From Diphasiastrum complanatum (taxonomy: Eukaryota; Streptophyta; Lycopodiopsida; Lycopodiales; Lycopodiaceae), in contig CM055100.1 in assembly GCA_029204225.1 (NCBI GenBank), positions 34,836,645 to 34,900,644 of the forward strand: DNA of 64,000 nt. The letters are read 5' to 3'. Positions 11,236-22,297 of the stretch are shown here, one piece after another. Under the pieces are notes generated by a model, which did not search any database, was not told the origin of the DNA, and saw nothing but the letters and a program-made list of their open reading frames with translations. A program made the position numbers and the translations under genes. The stretch's first letter is position 1. Each line of letters begins with the position of its first letter.

Positions 11236-12120
11236 AGTCGTTGTTCGCGATTGAGATGAGCTCCGACGCGGACAAGATATTCGTTGGTTTCATTTGGCTC
11301 ACTCAGGGAAAGGATTATGGTTTGTGCAGGGCCTTCGTAGGGTGAATTACCAGTGGGTAGCTTGGAGTAATTTGATTGTGACATCCTCGATCGTATAGTC
11401 CTTAAAGTTTGCAGGAACATCATGGGCTAGAGATTCGAGGGGGGCCCTGCCTTTATCTTACCGAGATGGTGCTTTTTCGGGGACTGGTGTAGGACTAGAG
11501 GCAATCTTAGGAACTTCTCGAACAATGATGAGGTCACCTGGCGGTTGAATTTGAAGTGGTTTTTTCATTTTCTCTTTCATAGTATGACCACGTGGTTGAG
11601 GTTTTGGTGGTGGAGAGACAGTTGGTATGTCATGGAGGATTTCGTCATCAATTTGAAAGATAGTCTCCTCCTCACAGAGATCCCATGGATAGTGTGGCCG
11701 TTTGGGACGGTAGAATTTTGTCTCAGGTTTTTAAATTGCAACCTTGGAAATGGATTCCATCTTGGAAGCATGTTGCGGATAGGTCTTTGGGGGAAGTGCT
11801 TCCATATAGTTGAGGATCTAAATATCAGAAATGTCCATATCTTCTGGGCCTAAATTCGTAAGACGTTCTTGTCATCAATGAATAAATCGTCTGATTCATT
11901 AGTAGGTAGCCATGCAACATCTAGCAGTTCATTATGGTGTGAATCAATATCAATAAAATTGATATCGATGATGGGTGTATCCAGATCAGGTAAAATCGGG
12001 TGTGGAGAGGTACAATTATCCTGATGTTGAGCACAGTAATCGGCATTCACACAATCAATGGTAGCTAGACTGTGACTCCAGTTTATGATATCAGTAGCTT
12101 TAACATAATGACCTTTTCCG
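11236..12120 (-). pseudogene. pol linker between protease and integrase; reverse transcriptase missing
   Basis: Acidic and Pro-rich frames (for example 12050-11850, with an IIDINFIDIDSHHN segment) look like polyprotein linker. I searched by eye for the YxDD motif and the RNase H acidic residues of a Ty3 reverse transcriptase and found neither. The distance is also too short for the two domains. An internal deletion of about 1.5 kb or more is the simple explanation. Confidence 0.5.
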
Positions 12121-13022
12121 TGGCTGGACTGGTATGGCTCAAATACTAAGTTGGTGGTTGAGGATCCCTCGTCATGGATGCATGCAGGTTTGAGTTTACC
12201 CGTTGAGTCAATGGTGACAGAACTGTCACGATTTTCAAAAGTGACTCGGCCTTTGCTCCGGTCATGAACGACTCATGTATTGGTGAGCCACGGACGACCA
12301 AGTAGTAATTCATAAGAATAGGCATTATTGGGAATATCAAGTACTACAAGATCAACAGAAAACTTGAGATCTCCTAGTTTGATTAGCACGTGCGGAAGGA
12401 AACCGGTAGGTCGGACCACACTTTGATCAGCCATCCGAAGCTGACAAGTAGGTTTGGCTAGCTTGTCTCTCATATTTCATTCTATCATGAGGGAAGTGGA
12501 AATGATATTAACCCCAGAACCTCCATCGAGTACTGCTAAAACTTCACGGGATTGATGATGGGTAGCTGGGATTTTGATGTTGCCTCGTTCGCTGAGTGGA
12601 TTGGTTAGATGTAAGGGCATTTCAGGCAACTTGTCAATAGTGGTGGTGGTATTGGATTGGATCTATTGTGTGCACTGGCCAGCATGCTTCCAGAGTACAT
12701 GGAAGGGAAGAGTGACATTGGCTTGTAGTAAATCACCCCAAACTTCGGTACCTTCAAGGGTTTTGCTTTCAAAGAGCTTGTGAGGTACTTTATGGGAAGA
12801 GGAAGATCGTTGGTCGGCATTGCAGATTTGCTGGCGATACTCATGATGCAGCCGAATTTCTTTAGATGGGTGAGGGTAAACTATCGGGGTTGAATCATCA
12901 CTTGGAGGAACAGCCTGCGGTTGAGTTTTGCTAGGTGCAAGTATAGGGGCTTGGCGTTGGGTTTGTGCCCAAGTCAAGACCCAAACAGGATGTGTTTCGA
13001 TTGGTAAGGTTTCTACTTGCAT
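12121..13022 (-). pseudogene. Ty3/Gypsy gag C-terminus and aspartic protease
   Basis: From 13022 a Pro/Gln-rich gag-like tail runs into a retropepsin domain. The catalytic loop reads VLDGGSGVNIIS (about 12540-12505), the form common in plant Ty3 elements. It is followed by the flap and C-terminal segment, including VVLDIPNNAYSYELLLGRPWL (about 12375-12280), where LLGRPWL is the usual ending motif. Stops interrupt it near 12660, 12476 and 12273. Upstream of about 13100 the similarity ends abruptly in unrelated AT-rich DNA, so gag N-terminus, primer binding site and 5' LTR are lost. In the intact element it would cleave the gag-pol polyprotein. Confidence 0.85.
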
Positions 13023-13169
13023 TGAACAGACAGGAGTGGCTGGCTTGGATCAGGATGGGCAGTCCTTCACGTGATATTCAATACCACAGTTCACTTAGTA
13101 AGATTTTGATCACAAAGGAGAGACCGATCTGTCCACCAATGCCAATCAACTTGAGATGCTAGATCTTGC

Positions 13170-14760
13170 CTTTCACAAAAGAAGGAACTACACATAGTTG
13201 CAAAGGTTCTTGGAGCTATAACTGGTACTTTTATGATTGTTGGACATCAAGCTACTATTTTTTGTTCTTGTATGTTATACCATTATAAAAAATATGACTC
13301 TCTTTTGTTGTTTTGATTTGTAGGCTAACAAAAGACATGAGGCCTAACCTCTACCTCATAGCCTAGTAGTCCAAGACATAACGTAGGGATGCACAATGTA
13401 CATATCATATATGGTGAATGCTAGACTTGTTATCAGATATTATACATAGATGGTCTTAGATGCATGACTTGACCTCATATATCTCATCACAATTACACTT
13501 TTGAAGTGCATGTTGATTATAATATTAGCTTATTGTGACCACCATGTGAGTGATAAATAATATGATGTGAAGTGAGTATAAGTATTCTTAGTGTATGTGC
13601 ATAATTCTAAATAATGTAAAAATGAGTATAAAATATTTCTAAAATGTACAATATTAAGTAATACTAGCAACATTTTGTACCTAGAAGTGTTCCAATGCAT
13701 AGGTAGTGTTATTTCCATATAAATCTAAACCACACCAGATTGAGTAATGCCTTTTTACCAATAGTAGACTATGACATTCTACAAAATTGAAATTCTTTTT
13801 TTTCATAGTTTTCATCTTGACTAGAAAATGAGAACAACTAACATATAATGGATACTATGTTAATGGCTGGGAGAAACATGATATTGTAAATCATTAATCA
13901 AAATTTTAAATACATATACACTATATAATTACTATATTTAATAGCTAAAATTTTACACATCAAGACATTAGACTTCGTGCACTACTTACACCCCAAAGGT
14001 CTTGGAACAAAATGGAACTTTTTGACAATGATATTATTGAGTGGTCCATGTCCAAATCTTATTGAGAAAAGACACATAAACCATCAAAAGTTGTCATATA
14101 TTCACTATGTTTGACATCAAGATCATGTTGTTAATGAAATAATGTCACTCTAGATCAATGGTATATTCTTTAAAAATGGCAAATTATGGACTAATCTGAA
14201 AGCATCATCGTACACAAGCACTAACAAAATGTGATAAATGATTATTGCTTTTCAAAAAACAATAGCATTTTCTTTATTGATTCATTGTCAAAAAGTGAAA
14301 ACCACTTATAGAAGTCAATCTATTATAAAAAATTCCATCATATATTATTGTTAGTATGGTCTAATCAATGTTGGATTTTTCCTCACATCTTCTCAAAATG
14401 TTAAGACTAAGAAAACATGTTCTGACAAAATAAAATCAACAACATATAGGTACTTCTATCACTTGAATGAATCATTGGATTTGTTAATATGAAAGACATA
14501 ACATTGTATTAGATACAATCTTATTAAAATGTTTACATATGATGTCAACTTCAAGAAGCACTCCAATCTTAAAAACATAGATAGACTTAAAATAGAAAAG
14601 ACACGTATATTGAAGATGCTATAAAGTAACCAAAAAAAATGACAATCTACTAATATGTGATTCTTGTCATTGTTTGTGGAAAAGGTCAAATGAGTGCTCC
14701 ACCTTGTTCATTATACTTGTTCATTTTACCACTTAATTGCACTAGCATCATTACATATAC
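13170..14760. other. AT-rich DNA, nothing recognised
   Basis: I see no gene, repeat array or splice-bounded exon here; open frames are short and have no family resemblance. Confidence 0.5.
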
Positions 14761-14789
14761 TATCTACAATAGACATCAAGGACAACCAC

Positions 14790-14892
14790 ATATATAGATA
14801 TATACACATACATAGATATGTACACACACACATATATATGATATAGATTGTCTTTTCTTCTGCCTTGAATGTGTGTGTACATATATAGATAT

Positions 14893-14925
<33 letters not shown>

Positions 14926-14990
14926 ATATAGATTGCCTTTTCTTTTGCCTTGAATGATCAGGGTACTAGTTTTAACATCAACAACGTTGC

Positions 14991-15035
<45 letters not shown>

Positions 15036-15110
15036 CACATATATACATACACACACACACACATACACACACACATATATATATACACATATACATCTAT
15101 ATATAAAGAT
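14790..15110. repeat. (AC)n/(AT)n microsatellite with a duplicated unit
   Basis: Runs of AC (14893-14921, 15001-15022, 15051-15073) alternate with AT runs. A segment of about 120 bases around tagattg-ccttttcttctgccttgaatg occurs twice (14845-14870 and 14929-14956), so the locus includes a local tandem duplication. Confidence 0.8.
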
Positions 15111-15393
15111 AATTTAGAGAGAGTGTGTCAGGGTTGCCATAAAAAAATTAACCATGTGCCGCCAAAAATGTCACACACTACCCGTGAAAAATGTCATCCA
15201 TTTTACAAAGAAAAAAGCTACAGTACGTTTTAAAAAAAAAGGTAAAAAAAATAACACATACAAGCCACTTTTTGTTTTCTTTTCGGCGCACGCACACATA
15301 AGTATATTTAAAATTTTATTTGCCCCGAGAGCGCGCTCTCTCTCTTTCTCTCTAACTGGGGTGACATTCTCTACGGAGGATGAAGGAAGAAAG

Positions 15394-15545
15394 ATGGCGC
15401 ATGTGGGAGGAGGTGTAGAAGCTCACGCTCGCTTCAAGCAGTATGAGTAGCGTGCAAATTCTAGTTTGGTGCTCATAATGAAGAGATGCAAGAGGCCGAT
15501 GAAGGGCTGAACGTGCAGGTTATTGATGCCTATTTTTATACTGCA
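15394..15545 (+). pseudogene. BRR2: BRR2-like N-terminal fragment (U5 snRNP RNA helicase)
   Basis: From ATG at 15394 the frame encodes MAHVGGGVEAHARFKQYE, then a TAG stop, then RANSSLVL. This is recognisably the extreme N-terminus of plant BRR2, the Ski2-like helicase that unwinds U4/U6 snRNA during spliceosome activation; the family has YEYRANSSLVLTTD. After about 15470 the text jumps to NEEMQEADEGLNVQVIDAY, which resembles a segment about 200 residues further on in BRR2. The fragment therefore carries a stop and a large internal deletion, and no helicase domain follows. The upstream sequence (15330-15393) could be 5' UTR. A retro-copied or segmentally duplicated gene scrap is likely. I know the family sequence only from memory. 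Confidence 0.7.
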
Positions 15546-17080
15546 CCTACTAGGATCCTTTGGCAGCAATGGTATCGCGATGGAGTGTGTGTAGGATTCT
15601 CGGTCTCTTGCCTTTGATCTTCACTCAGAACGGGAAGGAGTCTGAGTGCTACATTCTTGCTCATCAGCACACCGATGGGCTGTGTGTTCTGTTAGAACCG
15701 CTATGCAGGAGGATATGCCTTCTTGCTTAGATACCGCTTATGTGAATATTCCTCATCAATGCGTGTACCATCTATCATAATTGATGTCGCAACACCTCTG
15801 TTAGCACACAAGGATCTGATATAGATGTGGATTTACATTTCTAAAATGATGGCATGACGGTGCAGTTGGAAAGGAGATAGTGGATTGTTGCATGGATCGT
15901 GTGAGAAAGCTTGTAGATAGCTAATCTGGGTTGCAGGGCTTCTTGATCTTCAACGCTGTTGGTGGAAAAAAATAGGCTCTAGATTAGGGTCACTCCTGTT
16001 GGAGCAATTCTCTATCAATTTTGGAAAGAAATCCAAGCTTGGATTCATTGTCTACCCCTCACCAAAGGCAAGCACTACAGTTCACCATCTTTTCCATTCT
16101 ACAGGCAACTTTCACACTGTCGTGTATACCCAGCATTGTGAACCACTGTGATGTACTCATGCCTTTACTCCTTTTAGCTTGATCCACTGCTTTTATTATT
16201 AGTCTGCTACAATTTCATCTGTAATTATAGCTATGGGTATGCGGCCTGATCGACTTTTCAGGTATCAACTACAATAGGTTGCCCTAAATCCGTGGCTCAA
16301 GATCTTACTGGCCGAAGCCAAGAATCGAACTAGATTGGAATCATCATGGTGGCCACTGATGCGCAGGAGATACAGATGGCAGCCGCTGCTTTCGTATTCT
16401 GGAGGCCTGATTCTATTCAAGTTTAGGTGCTGCTTGTTGTAAGGCCATGACAGGAGATATGTTATAGCCCAAAGCCAATCCGACTCGATTTCAAATATGA
16501 CGAGTGACAAGCGTGAAGCCTATCGCTGGAGCCTATCAATTTTTTTCACCTGTAGATTGTGCATTGATGTTATAACGATGGGGTTTGTTATTGTCATAAA
16601 CTTGCAATGGTGAGATTATTATGCTATATAATGATATGTTGGTCAAAGCAGACTGCCATTGATACATGATGTTCTACTATTCAACATGGAAGTTTGAATG
16701 CATGTCTTGGTTGAAATGATGCTAGATAGGCCTTTCTTTTGCTTATGAAAGTAAGGAGTTCCTTTGTTAGAGTTTATCTTTTCTTATCAATACCATTACT
16801 ATTAAATGATGGAGGTGATGTAGGTCTGCACCTTATGAAGCCCCAAAAGAAAACAACTCGCTTCCTTATATGTGTTTTAGCAATGTTGGATAGATATGCT
16901 AATTCATGAGCATTCAACCTACAACTCCAAATAACTCGAGATTTGATCTCCGCAAAACACAAGCGCTCCTTAAGAATTCAACCAAGAACTCCCAATGACC
17001 CGAGGTTTGCATCTTCTCAAAACATAGGCGCTCCTTGAAGATTTGCATTCAACCATTGTATAATTTGCATTATATTTTTC
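15546..17080. other. possible continuation of gene-derived DNA; no gene identified
   Basis: Base composition up to about 16500 is more gene-like than the flanks, but no frame longer than about 80 codons and no family is recognised. It may hold UTR or intron parts carried along with the BRR2 scrap. Confidence 0.3.
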
Positions 17081-17245
17081 TCCTTTTTGAGCTTCCTGAA
17101 ACTATTCAAGATAGTTTTTGCACTCCCTATGCTTATTTGGTATTGTTGCATATTTTTATTACATATTATTTATAATGTGAATATAGGAGACAATTCTCCA
17201 AAAATAAATTTTGAAGATAATGGTTTTGATGAATATGATGCTAAT

Positions 17246-17662
<417 letters not shown>

Positions 17663-17867
17663 GAGAGAGAACTAATGTGAACATGCCATTCTAAATCCTC
17701 AAATAATATCATCTTGCGCTTGGAACTATATATTGAGCCTTTCAAAATCTAGAATTGAAATCCACATGTTTGTTCTTTCTTTCACAATGGATGTGTGTGT
17801 GTAAGTGTGAGTGGGCTAGAGGAGAAAAGAAATGGGGTGGAGTAGAGGAGGCTATTGGAGTTGAATT

Positions 17868-18595
17868 TTTCCGAACACTCAAATTTTTGAAACGAGTCAA
17901 ATTTTTCCGAAGACTCGAATTCTTGGAACAACTCGAATTTTTTTAGAAAAGACTTAAATTTTTTCGATGACTCAAATTTTTCCAGGGACTTGAATTGTTC
18001 AAAAGACTCAAATATTTGCGAAGACTCGAAGTTTAGAAAAGACTCGAATTTTTGAACGACCCGAATTTTTGAAGACTCGAAGTTTTGTATAGACTGGAAT
18101 TTTTGGAGTAGCACAAATTTTTTGGTCGACTCAAATTTTTAAAAAGACTTGAATTTTTCCAACGACTCAAATTTTTCCAAAGGATCAAATTGTTCAAAAG
18201 ATTCGAATTTTACCAAAGACTCAAATTTTTTCAGAGGATTGACTTTTTCCAATGACTCAAACTTTTTAGTGACTCGAATTTTTCCAATAACTCGAATTTT
18301 TCATAGACTCAAAATTTTCCAACAGATCGAATTTTTCAAATGACTCAAATTTTTCAAAAGACTCAAAATTTTTCAAAATATTGAATCTTTTCAAAGACTC
18401 GAATTTTTTCAAAGACTTGAACTGTCAACTCAAATTTTTCTGAAGGATCGAATGACCATTTGTACTATCAAGTCGAATTTTTCAAGAGACTCGAATTTTT
18501 TCAAAGACTCAAATTTTTCCGAAGACTCAAATTTTTCCAAGACTCGAAGTATTTCAAAGACTTGAATTTTTCCAAAGACTCGAATGTGAGAGATT
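17868..18595 (+). repeat. minisatellite with unit like gactcgaatttttccaaa
   Basis: About 40 degenerate units of 15-20 bases repeat in tandem. The core is gactcgaatttttc, with variants gactcaaattttt and gacttgaatttttcc. The frames through it encode repeats such as FFKRLEFF or SSEKFESL and are not genes. The array ends about 75 bases before a Helitron 3' hairpin. The same unit in opposite orientation occurs at 21415-21650. Confidence 0.9.
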
Positions 18596-18599
18596 TGAG

Positions 18600-18692
18600 A
18601 TGCGAGTTGTGCAAGATTGGCCATCATCCAAATCATCGGCTGCCACCTAGATCGGTCTCCATTGCCCGTCAACGACGGGCACTCTTTACTAG
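18600..18692 (+). mobile_element. Helitron 3' end (plus strand)
   Basis: The hairpin tgcccgtcaacgacgggca (18663-18681; 8-base stem, 3-base loop) is followed after seven bases by CTAG (18689-18692) and then T. A GC-rich hairpin about 10 bases before a terminal CTRR, inserted next to T, is the classical Helitron 3' terminus. The body lies to the left and appears to include the tcgaatttttcc minisatellite. The 5' TC end was not located. Confidence 0.75.
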
Positions 18693-18700
18693 TATCTATA

Positions 18701-18812
<112 letters not shown>

Positions 18813-18830
18813 TATATAGACATATAGATA

Positions 18831-18900
18831 CTAGTAATGAGTGCCCCGTCGTTGACGGGCAATGGAGGCTGATCTAGGTGGCAGCCGATGATTTGGATGG
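18831..18900 (-). mobile_element. Helitron 3' end (minus strand), facing the plus-strand one
   Basis: Read on the minus strand this is a near-copy of the terminus at 18600-18692: hairpin at 18861-18842 (one extra C in the stem), then ACTCATTACTAG ending at 18831. About 95 bases match as an inverted repeat, up to about 18900. The body extends to the right, probably to beyond 21650, where the minisatellite recurs in the matching orientation. Confidence 0.75.
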
Positions 18901-19370
18901 TGGTCGAGAGAGAAGCCTTCTCTTCGCTCTTCTCCTCTGCTCTAATCTACTCTTCCTCTCTGACCTAGACTCCAACTCCAGCATTCTATACATGGCATTG
19001 CCACGCACATTCTCTGGCGTGACAACCCCCCCTGAACTACCCACGCCACACGACACCAACAGTCAACATGTGCTCGACGCTTTGCAAGTTTGAGACCAAA
19101 CTTGCGGTTGAACATGTCACCTCCTCAATGACACAAACTACAGGTGCAAGCGACAATGCCCTACACACTGCTTGTCGCTTCTTATTCAACCTCCTCCTCC
19201 TTGCAGACTGGCTCTCACCCTCCGGAGTGATGTACGAAGGGTTGCTCCGCACACACTCGGGAGTGTCCATGTCATGGAATCACTCCCTCAAATGCAAAAC
19301 ACCTGGAACAATTGGAACAAAAATCATCAGGTTTTATATCAAACATTAGAAAACAAACAAATACATGAAA

Positions 19371-19376
<6 letters not shown>
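18900..19376. other. GC-richer DNA with an internal imperfect duplication; no gene named
   Basis: Two segments (about 18950-19025 and 19200-19270) resemble one another around a tctgg/ctccggagtg core followed by ccacgcacac-like text. Open frames exist on both strands but none is recognisable. It may be Helitron interior, which often carries gene scraps. Confidence 0.3.

Positions 19377-19410
<34 letters not shown>
19376..19410. repeat. (TG)n microsatellite
   Basis: About 17 uninterrupted TG repeats. Confidence 0.9.
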
Positions 19411-19412
<2 letters not shown>

Positions 19413-19895
19413 AACAACATTAATTATGGTTAGCTCGCTTAGAACTGAGTGATTAGTCTTTTTGTATGAATTCTATTTGAGAAAAGATAACATGCCTATA
19501 TGCATGATTATAGGTCACATTTTAAAATTATTTTGAACTAATCATCCATATAGTCAATGCAAAGAACTCAAAAAATAGAGCAATATTGCTTTCTACATCA
19601 CTTGAATCGGAGCTCATACTTAGAATATATTTAAACTGAAATAAAATTAAGAAATTCTGTAAAAGTCATAAAACTTCATTACTCTGAATATGATCTTTAA
19701 GAATCTCAGTCAAACTTAAATCATATATGGTCATGCATATACTTGCTGGAATCAGCTCGAAGAGAAGAAAAAAAATTTGCAGTTATGACTTTTTGACTCT
19801 GAGGTCATTATATTAATACTTTTATTGATAAAAGTATTTTTTAACACCTACTTACAAAAATCGTAAATCCAAACAAATTTCAATAGACTCTAGTA

Positions 19896-20111
<216 letters not shown>

Positions 20112-21400
20112 ATGACAATGCAATGTAATGATCTGACTCTTAGATGATCAGGTGGATGAGTGCTCTGGCTTGTACTGTTTCGTTTGTTTTATGTTGACTT
20201 ACGAAATTCAGAGCGGGGAACCGAGGATCAATTTCTACTAAAGATTTTGATCATCTAAGAACATAGCAGTTTTTTTGGATACGTGATTGAAATTGTTTGA
20301 GCACTTGCTATTAAAAATGTTCAAGCTAATTGACAAAGGCTATAAATTGACTTTTTTAGTAGGTAATTAGAAGTGACATAAACTTTGTATATCAATAATA
20401 AATATCTTCCTCATCGTTGGGTCTTCCGAACTTTGACATTATTAAGATTTGATCATGATGACCTGTATAGAGAATATTACATTCGTGGTATTTAGTGTCT
20501 CCATACTTTTAGTTGCTATGCCAAGCTTGTTTGCCTTTCAAATTTGTATCCCAAAAGTTTTCTTTGCCATCTTACATTTTATTTTTGTCTCCTTTCTTAC
20601 CCACAGTTCCTTGAAATTCTTGTACAATTGGCTCATACTTTTGAGTAACTTCATGTTATTGGATGCTATAAGATCTCTAATGCAGAATTGTCTTGGTGTA
20701 GAGTTAATGGTCTTAGATTTTATCTCACTCCTTCTGGCGACTACATATTTACAATCTGTGTACAGTCATCTATTATGAAAAACAGCCTACTCCATGCAAG
20801 CCACTATACGCCCTTCCTGCCTGTTATGTCTTCTCCAAGTCACAATACTGGAGTTAAATGTACTATACATGTGAGAAAGGTGTTGGATGACGCAACTGAC
20901 AAAGGATTCTTGAACTCGACGAGACATTTGTCATCAGAACCTGTTACCATAAGCAAAACATGTCCAGTGGTAAAACTACTTCACGTATATGATTTTTAAC
21001 TTTTTGGGTTAATCACAAGAAACCTCTCATGAATTCATGACAAGATTGTAGAACCATTTATCACGTTTCATGGTCTTGAACAGCTACATCGCTTTATTTT
21101 TGTCATGGCGGCTACTCATATTTTCTATAGTTGTCTGGCCATTCTCCTTGCACTTGTTAAGGTGTGTACAATTTCAAATATTGATGAACCTGAACTTGTA
21201 TATTAACATAGCCTTGGGCGACATAGTAAATATTAAATAGACAGGTCCATGGCTCCCACCTCAAGCCTTTCCTAGATAAAAAGAATATGTCCGCCAAAGC
21301 AAATACCATTTGTAAATGTAAGTAAAGCAAACTCTCAAGAGTCTAACTCTCTGTCACTATGACACTTTGCTTTCATTAATAGCCTTTGGATCCTCACTAA
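20112..21400. other. no recognised gene
   Basis: A 109-codon frame at 20449-20778 is hydrophobic and AT-driven, with no family likeness. Further frames to 21000 are also unrecognised. I see no splice-bounded coding exon. Confidence 0.4.
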
Positions 21401-21414
21401 TGGAAGGAAAAATT

Positions 21415-21650
21415 GAGTCTTTCGAAAAATTCTAGTCTTCTGAAAAATTTGACTTGACAATACAAAGGGTCCTTCGATCCTTCGGAAAAATTTGAGTCTT
21501 TGAAAAATTTCGACTCTTTGGAAAAATTCAATCCTTTGGAAAAATTCAAGTCATTGGAAAAATTCAAGTTTTTGAAAAAATTCGAGTCTTGGAAAAATTC
21601 GAGTCTTCGGAAAAATTTGAGTCCTAAGAAAATCCAAAGTTTTGACCGTG
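21415..21650 (-). repeat. second tcgaatttttcc minisatellite, inverted relative to the first
   Basis: On the plus strand the unit reads ggaaaaattcgagtctt; on the minus strand it is the same unit as at 17868-18595. Its orientation relative to the Helitron tail at 18831 equals that of the first array relative to the tail at 18692, so the array looks like a family component of both Helitrons. Confidence 0.85.
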
Positions 21651-21689
21651 TTTTACTAAATCCGACCAATTTCGACGGGCCTAGAATCC

Positions 21690-22020
21690 CAGGAATGCGT
21701 ATAGGGTTTTTGTTTCGGACACACGTTTTTGTGTGAGTATTGAATTGTTTGGAGCCCGGTTTAGTCCTACAGGTTCGTCTCGGCATGCAACATAGGACGG
21801 AACAGAGGGTCCAAAAAAATGGACTTCGTTCGACGACACTGAACCAGTTCTCACGAATGTTGGAAAGTGGTCCATTTAGTGGGATTCCCCTCGCCAAACG
21901 GCGTCAGAATTGAGTTGTGAATGAACCTGTGGGTTTGTGTCGAGCCCACGAACCTATGGACACCACCCATTTGAAGTTCTGACCATTTTTTATGGAATCC
22001 GACCAATTTCTGGCTCGATG
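21690..22020. repeat. dispersed repeat also found at 25565-25720
   Basis: The block gaattgtttggagcccggttt ... gttcgtctcggcatgcaac at 21737-21790 matches gaactgcttggagcctgattt ... gctcgtctcgacgtgcagc at 25578-25632 in the same orientation. In both places it lies on the body side of a minus-strand Helitron 3' end. Confidence 0.65.
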
Positions 22021-22029
22021 GGCTTGTGT

Positions 22030-22211
22030 AGCAGGCCATATAGGCATGTCACAGGTCTAATATCTACCAAGCATGTCGCAGACTACCACATTGCAAGCCA
22101 TGTAGGCCTACCCCATGGCAAGTCATGCAAGCTTGGAGTTTTAACCACGTAGTTCTAACATAGGCTTGCGTGGCAAGCCAACTAGGCTCTGTCACGTAGG
22201 CCTCAGTGGAC

Positions 22212-22297
<86 letters not shown>

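Noticed and set aside
17782-18595. Phe/Lys/Glu-rich frames and a CRISPR-like look of regular spacing
   Set aside because: The whole array is one degenerate minisatellite without unique spacers; the organism is a plant.
20449-20778. 109-codon hydrophobic frame resembling a membrane protein
   Set aside because: T-rich DNA yields Phe/Leu/Ile runs by chance; no conserved motif, splice context or promoter supports it.
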